Assembly: GCA_963932465.1 (NCBI GenBank)
Contig: OZ010799.1
Location: 285,417,898 to 285,481,897 of the forward strand
Direction: 5' to 3'
DNA: 64,000 nt
DNA from: Maratus speciosus
Lineage: Eukaryota; Arthropoda; Arachnida; Araneae; Salticidae
The number at the start of each line of letters is the position of its first letter. Position 1 is the first letter of the stretch. The notes beneath the pieces are model-generated. The model was not told where the DNA came from. It saw only the letters and a list, made by a program, of their open reading frames with translations, and ran no database searches. This document shows positions 48,911 through 59,552 of the stretch, piece by piece. A program made the position numbers and the translations under genes.

Positions 48911-49980
48911 TATCTATCCCTTCTCGAGCATAAACAATGTGTAAAATATTTTTTTTTTTTTGTTCTGTAAATTATGTTTTTGTTTAATGATCTATATGAC
49001 TGATATATGATATAAATATTACTTATATGGCTCATATATGAGCATTTGGCTTATACATATTGTGCATGATGTTTGTATGATGTATATACAGTCGGACCTC
49101 GATATCTCGAACCTCCTTATCTCGAAACCCTCAATATCTCGAAAAAAGAATTTCCCCTGCATTTTCATCAAAATTCTTATGTATTTTCCATATTTATCTC
49201 GAAAAATATTTTTCAAAACCCTTGATATGTCGAAATTTTTTCCACAGAAATTAGTTCGACTTTTTACTTTTGGCTATTGTCAGCTGTAGAATTTGATCTG
49301 GATGCTGGTTTCACATTCTTTTATCGCTTTGTTGATACAAAGAACTTAAAGTGTAAGAATGGAAGGTGTTTGAAACTGAAAAAGGGACAACACAGGGCTC
49401 CCACTCAGTCCGTTTTTGAACACCACTTTTATTTAAAGAAAAATATTCTTTATAAATTTCGCAGCAACCTACCGGGAAGTACGTTTTTCTTGTAATTGTT
49501 GCAGAAACCCTCCACGAATTTCTTTCTAAAAAATTATTAGTTTTCAAAAAATGGACCAGTGAGAGGCCTGGACAACATCGTTTTTTGGAAACTTTGCTAT
49601 GAAAGGGCATCAGGTTTTTTAGCTACCTGTGAAGAGTGGCTTTCAGACAGGGTTGTAGTGGGTAGCTGCCCGGGTACCCACCCAGCTGCCCGCCCGGGCT
49701 GGGTTTTTTATAAAAAACCCACTTAAAAAGCCCGGGTTTTTTTAAGAGTATTTCTGGAAAGGAACAAATGATGTATTTGTTGTTCATGGTTATTTTGTTT
49801 TATTTATTCACTTCTTTGAATCTTAGAAAATATATTTGTACTAATTTACTTGCACTTTTAGATTGGGAATCTTATAATTTTAAAACGTTTTAGCTTTTAA
49901 TTTAAAACGTAAATTTAAGCTTTTCAGTTAGCTTCAAGAGTATTATATTTACTAAACTTATTATATTTATTAAATTATTT

Positions 49981-50182
49981 TATGTACTTTTTACTGCTGA
50001 ATCCGAAAATGACCTTCATTTTTAACCATCACGTAAGGAAAATTAAATAAATGTTTTACATCTGTTTTATAGTATCAGATTTTTGCTATATTTTAACTTT
50101 GACATTTACGATTTGCTTAAAAATTATAACGTGATGGTTAAAAATGAAGGTCATTTTCAGATTCAGTGCTAAAAAGTACATA
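49981..50182. mobile_element. Small palindromic MITE
   Basis: Arms of about 54 bp, TATGTACTTTTTACTGCTGA to TTTTAACCATCACGT, with the reverse complement at 50129-50182. A partial related arm occurs at about 50290-50345. Confidence 0.75.
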
Positions 50183-50710
50183 AAGATCAATTATCAAAAA
50201 TTAAAAAACTCAGCCGTCTCCTCTATTTTATAGTATTTGATTTTTGTTATTTTTTAACTTTGACAATTTATGATTTGCAAAAGATCCTGAGATGATGGTT
50301 AAAAATTAAGGTAATTCTCAGATTCAGTGCTAAAAAATACATAAAAGTTAAAAACACAACCATCGCAATCTTGTGTTATCTAATCTAAAACTTTTTCTTA
50401 AACTTCTTGGCAGTAATCTATCCGAAATTTTTTGTGTTATCCAATATCCTGTAAAATAAATATGAATGGTAACCACCGAAAATCATAATAATATTAGATT
50501 GTCATCAGATTTACATCAGTATACATATAAAATTTAATCTCGATCGGATATTTGAAACTTGAAAGTGAGTTAAATTTCGACTACAAATTTTGAACTGGGA
50601 AAACATACATACGATTGTTGAAGTTAAATAAAATAACATAATATTTGTTAAAAGAAATCATGAAAAGAAATAGTCTCAAATCCTTACAAAATAAAACACA
50701 TGTTAAAATA

Positions 50711-51111
50711 CAGTAGGCTGAATCCATATCAACTCAGGCAGGGGGGGGGGTTACCTTCATAGTCTCAGAAGTTTTTGAATTGAACATATGTTAAAATTTA
50801 AGAAAAAGTAAGATACTTGTATATTTTCATTTTGCTCAAAAAAATTCCTGGCCCGAGATACAGGCCGCCAAAGATGATATCCCCGGCATCCTTTCTCATT
50901 CGCGATTTTCGATAAAAATTTTAAAGTGCTCTATCTCTAGAACGGTGCAAGATATTTTGTTGCGATTTATTTTATTTTAAAGATAATATTCTTCTGTTTA
51001 AAATGATATACCGAATTTTGAAAAATGTATTCAACTTTTCTTGTGGCAGCCTTTTGAAAAGAAAAATTTTTTTCAAAAAAAAATTTTTTTTTTTGGAAAT
51101 GACAATCCCAA

Positions 51112-51142
<31 letters not shown>

Positions 51143-53494
51143 AATCAATACCATTGGGAACTACCTTCACTGTAAAGGAGAACTTCCACTTTTGAGTTTA
51201 ACAAATTTTAGAAACATTTAAAAAATTCAGAGAAGTTTACAGGAACTGTATATATACAGTTCCAGTAAAAGTCACTGAATTTTTGCTTATTTGTATCATA
51301 TTTGTAAGGATAAGCCTACTATATATCCTAAACAAGTTAGAAATTGCAATATCAAATGTGGCAAATGAGGTGCGTGCATAGTATCAACTAGTTTTATAAA
51401 TATTCAGATCTTGGTGCAATAAGTTACTCTTGGGCAAAAAGGGCATGAATACAAAATTTATTATGATTCTACATATTAAATTCAGTAATACGGAAGTAAT
51501 ATGAATTCATCTTAAAAGGACTTAATCGCCATGGCAACCTAGAATCATTACCTATCATGGTATATCATTGAATCAATTATGTATTATAGGATTTTTAAAT
51601 AGAATGAAGAAAACTTTTATTAATGTCTTTTATGTTTTAATTTGATTTTCATAGCATTTGCAGTGATACATACTTTATTTTCAATACCGAACATAGTAAA
51701 ACAATCTGAATAACATATATCAATTACACAGCAATACAAATTATATTAATACAATTTAGAGTTCAGACAGATGGGCAGACAAATCGAATCCATAAAGACT
51801 TTCAACTATGTTGGAAATTGATAAAAACACATAAATAGGCCGGAATTTGACTTTTAGAAATTTATGTCAATAGACGGAAGCATACTTGAATACTTTCATA
51901 CAACCCTGTATTTTACCTACTATCTTTATATACCTGCCACTATTTAGCTAATATTTAATTAAGATTAAAACATCCTTAAAACCAGTGAAATCACACTTCC
52001 AGAGATTATCATCCATAGACGGCCATGTATCTAATTCTTTGCGTGGACCTGTATATCATTTTATCTATAGTCTCCAAACATATCTTAGTATACTAAATGT
52101 AGTTCAGTGTAAAAATGCATAACTCATTTAAAAATCACCTTTAAGCTACTTTCATTCATACTCAGTAAACCCTTAAGATTTCTTTTGTGTAGCCCTGTAT
52201 ATGATCTACAGCATTTATGCAAACAATGTAATATGGAAAAATTTAGTTAAACTTAAAAACTCAAACACAACTAAAAATGCACTTCCAGCAATACCCTTAC
52301 GATTTCTTTTGTGTAGCCCTGTATATGATCTACAGCCTTTATACACACAACGCAATATGGAAATATTTAATTAAACTTAAAAACTCATATTGCAACTAAA
52401 AATGCACCTCTAGCAATCATCGCTAATGTACAGTATTTCCAATAAGGTAAAGTATCCGAAATCTTTTGTGTGTCCCTGTAAACACTATGCACTTTCTATG
52501 ACACAGGAAGTAATTTTTTGTAAACCTCTTCAATAAAGTATGAATTACTTCAAATGCTATGAAAATCAAATTAAAACACAAAAGACATTAATAAAAGTTT
52601 TCTTCATTCTATTTAAAAATTCTATAATACATAATTGATTCAATGATATACCATGATAGGTAATGATTCTAGGTTGCCATGGTGTTTAAGTCCTTTTAAG
52701 ATGGATTCATATTACTTCCGTATTACTGAATTTAATATATGGAATTATAGTAAATTTTGTATTCATGCCTTTTTGCCCAAGAGTGTAACACTTATTGCAG
52801 CAAGATCTGAATATTTATAAAACTAGTTGATACTATGCACGCACCTCATTTGCCACATTTGATATTGCAATTTCTAACTTGTTTAGGATATACAGTAGGC
52901 TTATCCTTACAAATATGATACAAATAAGCAAAAATTCAGTGACTTTTACTGGAACTGTATACATACAGTTCCTGTAAAATTCTCTGAATTTTTTAAACGT
53001 TTCTAAAATTTGTTAAACTCAAAAGTGGAAGTTCTCCTTTACAGTGAAGATAGTTTCCAATGGTATTGATCAACAGCAAAAAAATCAAAATTTTTAGGAT
53101 TGGCATTTTCAAAAAAAAACTTTTTTTGAAAAAAAAATTTTTTTTTCAAAAGGTTGCCACAAGAAAAGTTGAATACATTTTTCAAAATTGGGTATATCAT
53201 TTTAAACAGAAGAATATTATCTTTAAAATAAAAAAAACCGCAACAAAATATCTTGCACCGTTCTAGAGATAGAACACTTTAAAATTTTTATTGAAAATGG
53301 CGAATTGGAAATGGTGCCCGGGATGCCATCTTTGGCGGCCTGTATCTCGGGCCAGGAATTTTTTGGGGCAAAACCAAAATATACAAGTATCTTATTTTTT
53401 ATTGAATTTTAACATATGTTCAATTCAAAAACTTCTGAGACTATGAAGGTAAGATTTTTTCTTTGGCTGCCTGAATTGACATGGATCATACCAG
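50711..53494. mobile_element. Fold-back element with ~0.95-kb arms
   Basis: Arms 50711-51660 and 52551-53494 are inverted copies, for example TTCATAGTCTCAGAAGTTTT with AAAACTTCTGAGACTATGAA, and GAACGGTGCAAGATATTTTG with its partner at about 53244-53263. The spacer (51661-52550) is R-family sequence. The frames 50972-51154, 51003-51221 and 53060-53266 are mirror shadows in the two arms. A TA next to CAGTAGGCTGAATCC at the left end suggests a TA-targeting superfamily, but the right terminus is not exact. Confidence 0.75.
51661..52550 (+). repeat. R-family dispersed repeat, copy 3 (fold-back spacer)
   Basis: Same orientation and blocks as 2860-4400: CAATAGACGGAAGCATAC near 51868, CTTAGTATACTAAATGTAGT near 52083, and sub-repeats with TTTCTTTTGTGTAGCCCTGT at about 52180 and 52305 (about 125 bp apart). 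Confidence 0.6.
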
Positions 53495-55797
53495 TAATTT
53501 TAGCCAATCTGAAACTTAATAAAAGTTAACTCAATCATAACGCTTTACTATTTTTTTTCAAAGTGCTGATACACATGAAAAGTTCTTCGAATACTTTAAG
53601 CACTTAGGATATGACCCCTCAAAGCATGGCCAAATTCATTTGTGTTCAGATGCAGAAAAGTGGTATAAGTCATGCATTTTTAAAGTTTCATAACTCAGTC
53701 AATTTTAGTGTTATATGAATGGGACTTTTTTTGGTCTGTCTTGTCAGCGTAATAGGAAAATTTTACTAAATATAACTTATAGCACCGGGGGCTGTATAAA
53801 CACTTAAATTTTGAATGTTTTTATTGACCCAAATCTCTTTTAAAATATTTCTTTGCCTCAAATGAAAACACTTTTGTAATATGTAAACAATATGTGTATG
53901 ACTAACAGTTTAGGAATTAGTCATTGGACACTGTTGAGAGTGGACACCCTGTATATACATAAGAAACATTTTTGTTGTAAGATATTTTTTATCAACATTT
54001 GCTAATCTTATGATAATTTCAAAGGAGCAAGCTTTTTTTAAGTTTGTATTTTATTATTAAATAACACACAATTGATAGCTTTGCAATTTAAAATTTGTTT
54101 TATTTAAATGTAAGAGGTCATATAATGTATTTTAAGAACAGAGAAAAATATTGAGATCCTTATTAAGACTATGAAGTCATTCAAATCTATTAGACTATGA
54201 AGTGTTTGTTTACAAAGATTGTATTTGAGATCAGGATTGTCACTTGTTTCGGCAATCAAATTTCTTGCACTTTCGTAAGCAAAAAATTAAATTTTCCCTG
54301 AGTAATTCCTTTGAGAATTTTCAAAGTTTCAACGGATAAATTTTGCAAAGTACCAAAATTTAGTAGCCAATTTACCCGGGGAAAATTGCCCATTTAACCC
54401 GGGTTTTTTAATAAAACCCGCCCGGGCTGGGTTTTTAACAAAAAACCCGGGTTTTTTACAACCCTGCTTTCAGAACTTTCTTTTCTTTTAAAGGACTATA
54501 AAGCAGATGATGTGTTTTTAACGCAGATGAAAGTGTATTATTGTACCAATGTTTTCCCAACAAAACGGCTGCATTTAAAGGTGAAGAAATCTGACATGGA
54601 AAACAGTAAACTTCGTGTAGCTGTGCTTTTGGCAGCAAATCAAAGTGGTAAAGGAAAGCTTCCTTCTCTTATGATAGGACGATCTAAAATCCAAGGTGCT
54701 TTGCTAAAATTAAGTAATTTCTAATGCTGTACAGATCAAATATAACGTCTTGTATGACAAACGCAATTTTTGCTGATTGGCTGACAGGAATCCGTAAAAC
54801 AATGGCTAAAAGTAAAATACGCATTCTCCTATTCATAGACAATTGTAAAGACCACTCTAATCTTCCAACGCTAAAAAATATCACTTAAATTTTTGCTGCC
54901 AAACAAGATTTCGAAGCTTCAACCAGGAGATAATCCTTAGCTTCAAAGTTGATTATCGAGCTCAAATTGTGAGAAACTTCTGAATAATATCGGTGAAGGT
55001 AAACCTTCTAGCGCACCTATCACCATCTTACAGTCAATGCGAATGGCTCACTATGCATGGAAAAATGTTACAGAAACAACAATAAGAAATTGTTTCATAA
55101 TAGCAGAATTTTTAGAATATGTAACTTTCAGTGAAACTGAGGAAGTTGATTCCATTAAACAAGCAACTGAAGAAAGAGAACTGAATCCAGAACAGTGGGA
55201 ATCGATAAAAAAAGAGTGTCACACTGAGATTTCATTTGAAGAATTCTTGAATGTAGACAATGAGCTTGAAACATGCGACACTATGACGGATGAGGAGATT
55301 GTTTCGAGTATTAATGCAGAAATTTCTGATGAAGAAATTAAAAGACTTACATGATCAACAACAGCATGAAAAAATTACAGTGAAAGAAGCTGAGACAGAA
55401 GTTTAATTGCTGCAGAGATTTCTTGAATCAAATGAAAATATCAGAACATCAGCATTTGGTACCATTGCTATGTGAGAGGAGACTGTGCGATTGCAAAAAG
55501 ATTCTGCGAGACAGCAGACTTCAATTAAGAACTTTTTCTTCCGAAACAACTGCTTGCGTTTCTTAATGACAAATTGGATATTATTTAATCGAAACAAGTT
55601 TGTGTGTAACACAATTTTGAAATTATTAAGGCTTTGAGAAGTGTAATTTGTTAATTATTAATAGATTATGCGTCGTTTTTGATGAATCCTGTTTTTTACA
55701 GCAAAAAGCAGTTTGTGAGATTAAATTTTGTCGAAACCTCTATATCTCGAATTATTTTCAGTTCCCCACAGATTCGAGATATCGAGGTTGTACTGTA

Positions 55798-57971
55798 TAA
55801 GCTTGGTGGTGATCTTTTGCAAATTTGAAACTGCTACCTTGACATAATTGTAAATGAGGAGGCTGCTATAACGAAAAAGCACCAAATTTTGATTTTTCTT
55901 TTCTTATCCTTACTTTATATAAATATAGATCTTTAAATACTCAAAATAAAGAACACAATTGAACATTATAAAGTACTTTTTTATATATTTTGTAAACGTT
56001 GCATCAGTAGTTGTTTGTTTAAAAAATAATAATAAAAATTTGATAAATAGATTAAATTAAACACCGGCTAGTAATTTTTAAAAATATATAAAGGTTTTTT
56101 TTATATCATTCAAAGCTGGATGAAAAAACTTCATTTTATTATGAAATAATACAAGATGTCTGATGATGCTATCTATCTGTAAGCAAAAATTAAAACTAAA
56201 ATTAAATTATTTTTAATTTGCATCTAACGTTATGAATTATTGATATGTGCTTTTTAATGAATTATTATTCTTTTTATTTATAGGCTTTGAAGCTGCTGTC
56301 TGTTAAATATACTGAAAATAAGTCTGAGAAGCATTAACGTAGAACAGAGTTTTCCCCAAACAGTTTCCGCAGGATCATCCTGCCTACTTTATAGTAATGA
56401 AATATAGCACCCTTTTTGCCTTTCTGTGAAAAATATATTTTATATATGAATTGTAAAAAGAAAATATTGTTGTCAACAAGAGCCAAATTGGAAAATAAAT
56501 AAATAAAACTTCATTTTTGAAAATATTTCTTGCATCTTTATTGTATATTCTTTTATAACAATGATAATATATGTACACTGTTCACTAAAGATTTTGAATA
56601 ATTTTAAACTAAAAGTTTGTACATAATTTTTAACCATATTTTATGCATGAAAATATTTGATAAATTTCATTTTTTATGCTTAAGCAATGTTTTAAATAAA
56701 CTTTGATTTCAAAACATTACTTAAATACACCGAATGTATTGTTTTTGTTATTTTATAATGTACTACAAATAATCAGGTTAATCTGAAATATATTTGATAA
56801 TTTACATATTTAATTGTACAAAATGTAAATTCATTTATAAATAATTATTCAATATTTAATTGAATGATATTTAATTAAGAGCACAGATTAATTTTTTAAG
56901 ACTTAGTTTGGTGATAACCTAAATAAAAATCAGTATTTTAATGAATAAGTTTTGATCATATACTAAATTTTGTACTCTTACTCATTGTATTCTGGCATGT
57001 AACACATACATATACTTTTAGATTTAATTTTTGTATTTTTTATTATAATTGCCATATGTTGTGCAGATTGTTCGCAAAAACTTTCATGAGATACATAGTG
57101 AAAAATAAGATTTAAATTATTTTAAAGTACAATACTATTATTTTTCATATACTCTAATAGCAACATTTTTTAAACATAAATTGCATGTTTATTAAATCAA
57201 AAATCTTAGTTCTTATGATCATATTTTTTATAATTTATTTTTAAAATTGATTCATAATATGCACCTATAAATTTTGATAATTTTTCTTCTATCAAAAATT
57301 ATTGTTACATACCAGAATATACAGTATGTATTTTTACATTAATCAGTGAAAAGTCAATTACTAAAATAAATAAAATGGAACTATTTTTAATAATCCATGC
57401 ATGAGTAATGGAAAGTTAATCTTGCAGTCTAGGGATATTTTTTTTTTTTACATATTATGATGGAGCAGTAGGGAGTAGGTCTGCTTATGAAAAACAAAGT
57501 TCACGCTCGTACTACATTTTAAATTTCTTTAATGATATTTCAAAATAATGTTTGTTATTATTATTAAAAATGTAAAATATTTTTTTTGCACACCTGGCAA
57601 CAAATGCAAATTTCAGTGTGTAAAATTTTATTCACAATACATAAAAGTTGTTAGGGAATATCACATTTTCTTCCATGAATTAGCAGCATTTGAAAAACTC
57701 AAAATTTTCAATTTCTTTGATGCATTCCATTCTTAAGTGGATCCTTAAAAGGAAAATCATATTCCCTGTTAGAGCTATTTTAATTCAAGTGAAAAAAAAA
57801 AAGTGGAGTAGTTGAATAACACTGATTTTACAAAGAATTTCAGAGAAAAAATCCATTGTTCACAAAATGTAAAACTTTGCAGTTGACGATATTGTATGCT
57901 AATGAATAATATAATAAAATTTCAAAATGCAACGGCAAAATTCTACGAGTTCTAGCCATCACTAATTTCTT
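55798..57971. other. AT-rich part of the 22.9-kb element, no gene seen
   Basis: Short frames at 56384-56578 and 57548-57736 have no domain. An acceptor-like TTTTTATTTATAG precedes a short open stretch (56284-56336, ALKLLSVKYTENKSEKH then stop), which is too short to support as an exon. Confidence 0.45.
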
Positions 57972-58179
57972 TTAACCCTCCGTCTACCAGACGGGTCCAT
58001 TGGACCCGACAGGTACATACAAAATATTCATTCAAACCAGAAATTTCTTTAAGATAAACTAAGTATATAAACCAGACAAAAATAAGGTAAATAAATAAGT
58101 TAAATAGTTTTAAATAAAAATTCTGGTGTAGAACGTTTTATTAAAACTTGAATAAAATTCCCGGTAGATCTAGGGTTAA
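57972..58179. mobile_element. MITE, piggyBac-type (TTAA-bounded)
   Basis: 208 bp, left TTAACCCTCCGTCTACCAGA and right CCGGTAGATCTAGGGTTAA; both limits include TTAA. Contains GACGGGTCCATTGGACCCG, a palindrome-like stretch near the left end. Confidence 0.65.
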
Positions 58180-59100
58180 AAATCTTCATCTGATTTAATT
58201 ATAGATATATGTTATTAAGTAAAGCGAAGATTTCCATTAAAAATTAGTGCTAGCTAAAAATTGTAGCAGTTCGCAGCTATGCAAATATAAGACCTTTTTA
58301 GAAGCATTATCATCACCAATGATAATATAAAAGAAAACCAAGAAATATATATATATTTTTTTCCACGAGAAAAAGTATATAAAATAAAAATGTGAAGAAT
58401 AGCAGAAATGCATAGATTTCTAGAATCTAGTAATGCACAAAACATAATTCTTTTAATAGGACGCTATTCTTTTCATTGAGTGTTGTTGAATTCATAGAGT
58501 GTTATCTTAATGATTAGTTTTGTTATTACCTCCATGTAGTAATCATAGTATACTAATCCTAATATTATAAATGTGGAAGCTTGAAAATGTTTGGCTGTAC
58601 TTAACGTCAAAACAAATGATTAAATGTCCTTGTATTCATTATCCATTATATTCATTTCTTTCCAGTAGTGCAAAATTTTCATTTAAGTTTAAAAAATTTA
58701 CGGCTTATGTTAAAGCATTCTGATGTAGCATTTAATTGTATTATGAATTAAAAACTGTATTACTAAAAATTTTCTTCTTTTTTCGTGAAAGAACGTAGTT
58801 GTGTTTGGGCCGAATGTAACAGATTAAAGTCTCGTATAGCCTCTGTTTTTCAAATCAAGCTATAACATATACTTTAGGAATTAATGTATTTTCTTTAAAG
58901 ATCTTAGAAAATTAAAAGTATCATAAAAAAAAGTTTATTAGCAATATGTATAAAATATATATGCTTTTACTGATTTATATGAATGAGTCCTGGCAAGGAA
59001 TTTAAAATATTTAAGTATTTAATATGATTTTGGGAAAAAAAGTTCTAAGTAAATTTCTATCAAAATTATTTATATTAAAAGTTTTTGTTATTTCAGTTTT
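58180..59100. other. AT-rich part of the 22.9-kb element, no gene seen
   Basis: No supported frame; 58254-58445 (minus) lacks any family signature. Confidence 0.5.
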
Positions 59101-59552
59101 TTAATATAACGTCATCCTTGCCTGGGGGAGATAACAGATTCGTCTCATTTTGGTCCAAACTACGTATTTTGGATCAATAAACACATTCATATTAAGGCTA
59201 AAAGGGGTCTATATTTCGTCCAAATGTGGTTGGTGTTTTCGGATGTAATATGGACAAATTTTGGACGTCTATATTACAGCCAAAATTCGTGTGTATTTCG
59301 TCCGGATGGAGGTATTTTTTGAACGTAATATGGACAAATTTTGGCCGATCCAAATTTCGTTCATTTTATGTTCATTTTATGCTCATTTCATGGCCCAAAA
59401 GACGTACTTCTGACGTAAAGGGGGGTGACATTTGGACGTAATTTGACGAAATTTAGGTGAAGTCCGGAGGACTTTTAGACTTCAAATGGACACGTCCATT
59501 CATCCAAATTACGTACTTTAGGCGAAAATTGGACGAATCTGTGTTGTGTGGG
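59101..59552 (-). repeat. Right terminal and subterminal repeats of the 22.9-kb element
   Basis: At least eight GGACGTA/ACGTCC, CGTCCAAAT or TATGGACAAATTTTGG words in 450 bp, including two copies of GTAATATGGACAAATTTTGG (59244 and 59326). The terminus ends GTGTTGTGTGGG. The plus frame 59226-59441 is a translation of these repeats. Confidence 0.75.

Larger units (their letters stand above)
49648..54466. mobile_element. 4.8-kb non-autonomous hAT element inserted in Tigger
   Basis: Starts CAGGGTTGTAGTGGGTAGC and ends with TTTTTTACAACCCTG. The 8-bp duplication CTTTCAGA is exact (49640-49647 and 54467-54474) and its removal restores the Tigger reading frame. Subterminal GGGTTTTTT/AAAAAACCC and GCCCGGGC words match the 1.1-kb hAT at 43674, so both belong to one group. 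No hAT transposase was found inside; the interior has a small palindrome, a large fold-back and R-family DNA. A mariner-type end (TATACAGGGTGTCCACTCTC on the minus strand) lies near 53935-53955. Confidence 0.9.
49310..55354 (+). pseudogene. Tigger/pogo transposase (DDE_1), frameshifted and split
   Basis: Cut-and-paste DDE transposase. Exon pieces lie at about 49310-49647 and 54475-55354. Across the hAT junction, counting one duplication copy, the frame reads CEEWLSELSFLLKDYKADDV, the usual segment before the first catalytic Asp. Next, a frame change is needed to read FNADES (near 54517). The following frame gives VAVLLAANQSGKGKLPSLMI, the core that precedes the second Asp. RILLFIDNCKDHSN (second Asp, near 54820-54870) is in another frame, and LLPNKISKLQPGDN returns to the earlier one. 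The C-terminal 105 codons (55037-55354, from MRMAHYAWKNV through TIRNCF to an acidic tail) are open. No intact CENP-B-type DNA-binding domain is seen. It is inactive. Confidence 0.85.
49089..55795 (+). mobile_element. Tigger/pogo transposon, split by a hAT insertion
   Basis: Left end CAGTCGGACCTCGATATCTC, right end (minus strand) CAGTACAACCTCGATATCTC; both are next to TA (49087-49088 and 55796-55797). Sequence between the ends and the transposase has more TATCTCGAAA words. Removing the inserted 49648-54466 leaves about 1.9 kb, short of a complete Tigger of about 2.4-2.8 kb, so the N-terminal coding part is reduced. Confidence 0.9.
36679..59552. mobile_element. 22.9-kb TIR element inserted in the PLE RT gene, superfamily unassigned
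   Basis: Left end CCCACACAACACATACGTCC and, on the minus strand, right end CCCACACAACACAGATTCGT then CC. Both are flanked by AT (36677-36678 and 59553-59554). Excluding the interval with one AT joins GCTATTACAT to GTGGTTTC in frame, so the RT reads from RAIT into CGFGS. About 400 bp inside each end carries many ACGTCC/GGACGTA, CCAATTTTCGTC and TGGACAAA words. A 2-bp duplication plus subterminal repeats recalls EnSpm/CACTA elements, but the ends do not start CACT and no transposase was recognised, so the class is open. Its interior holds a satellite, a possible two-exon gene and many later insertions. Confidence 0.8.

Noticed and set aside
36679..59552. Polinton/Maverick interpretation of the 22.9-kb element
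   Set aside because: No long TIRs, no 6-bp duplication, and no polymerase B, integrase, ATPase or capsid-like frame was seen.
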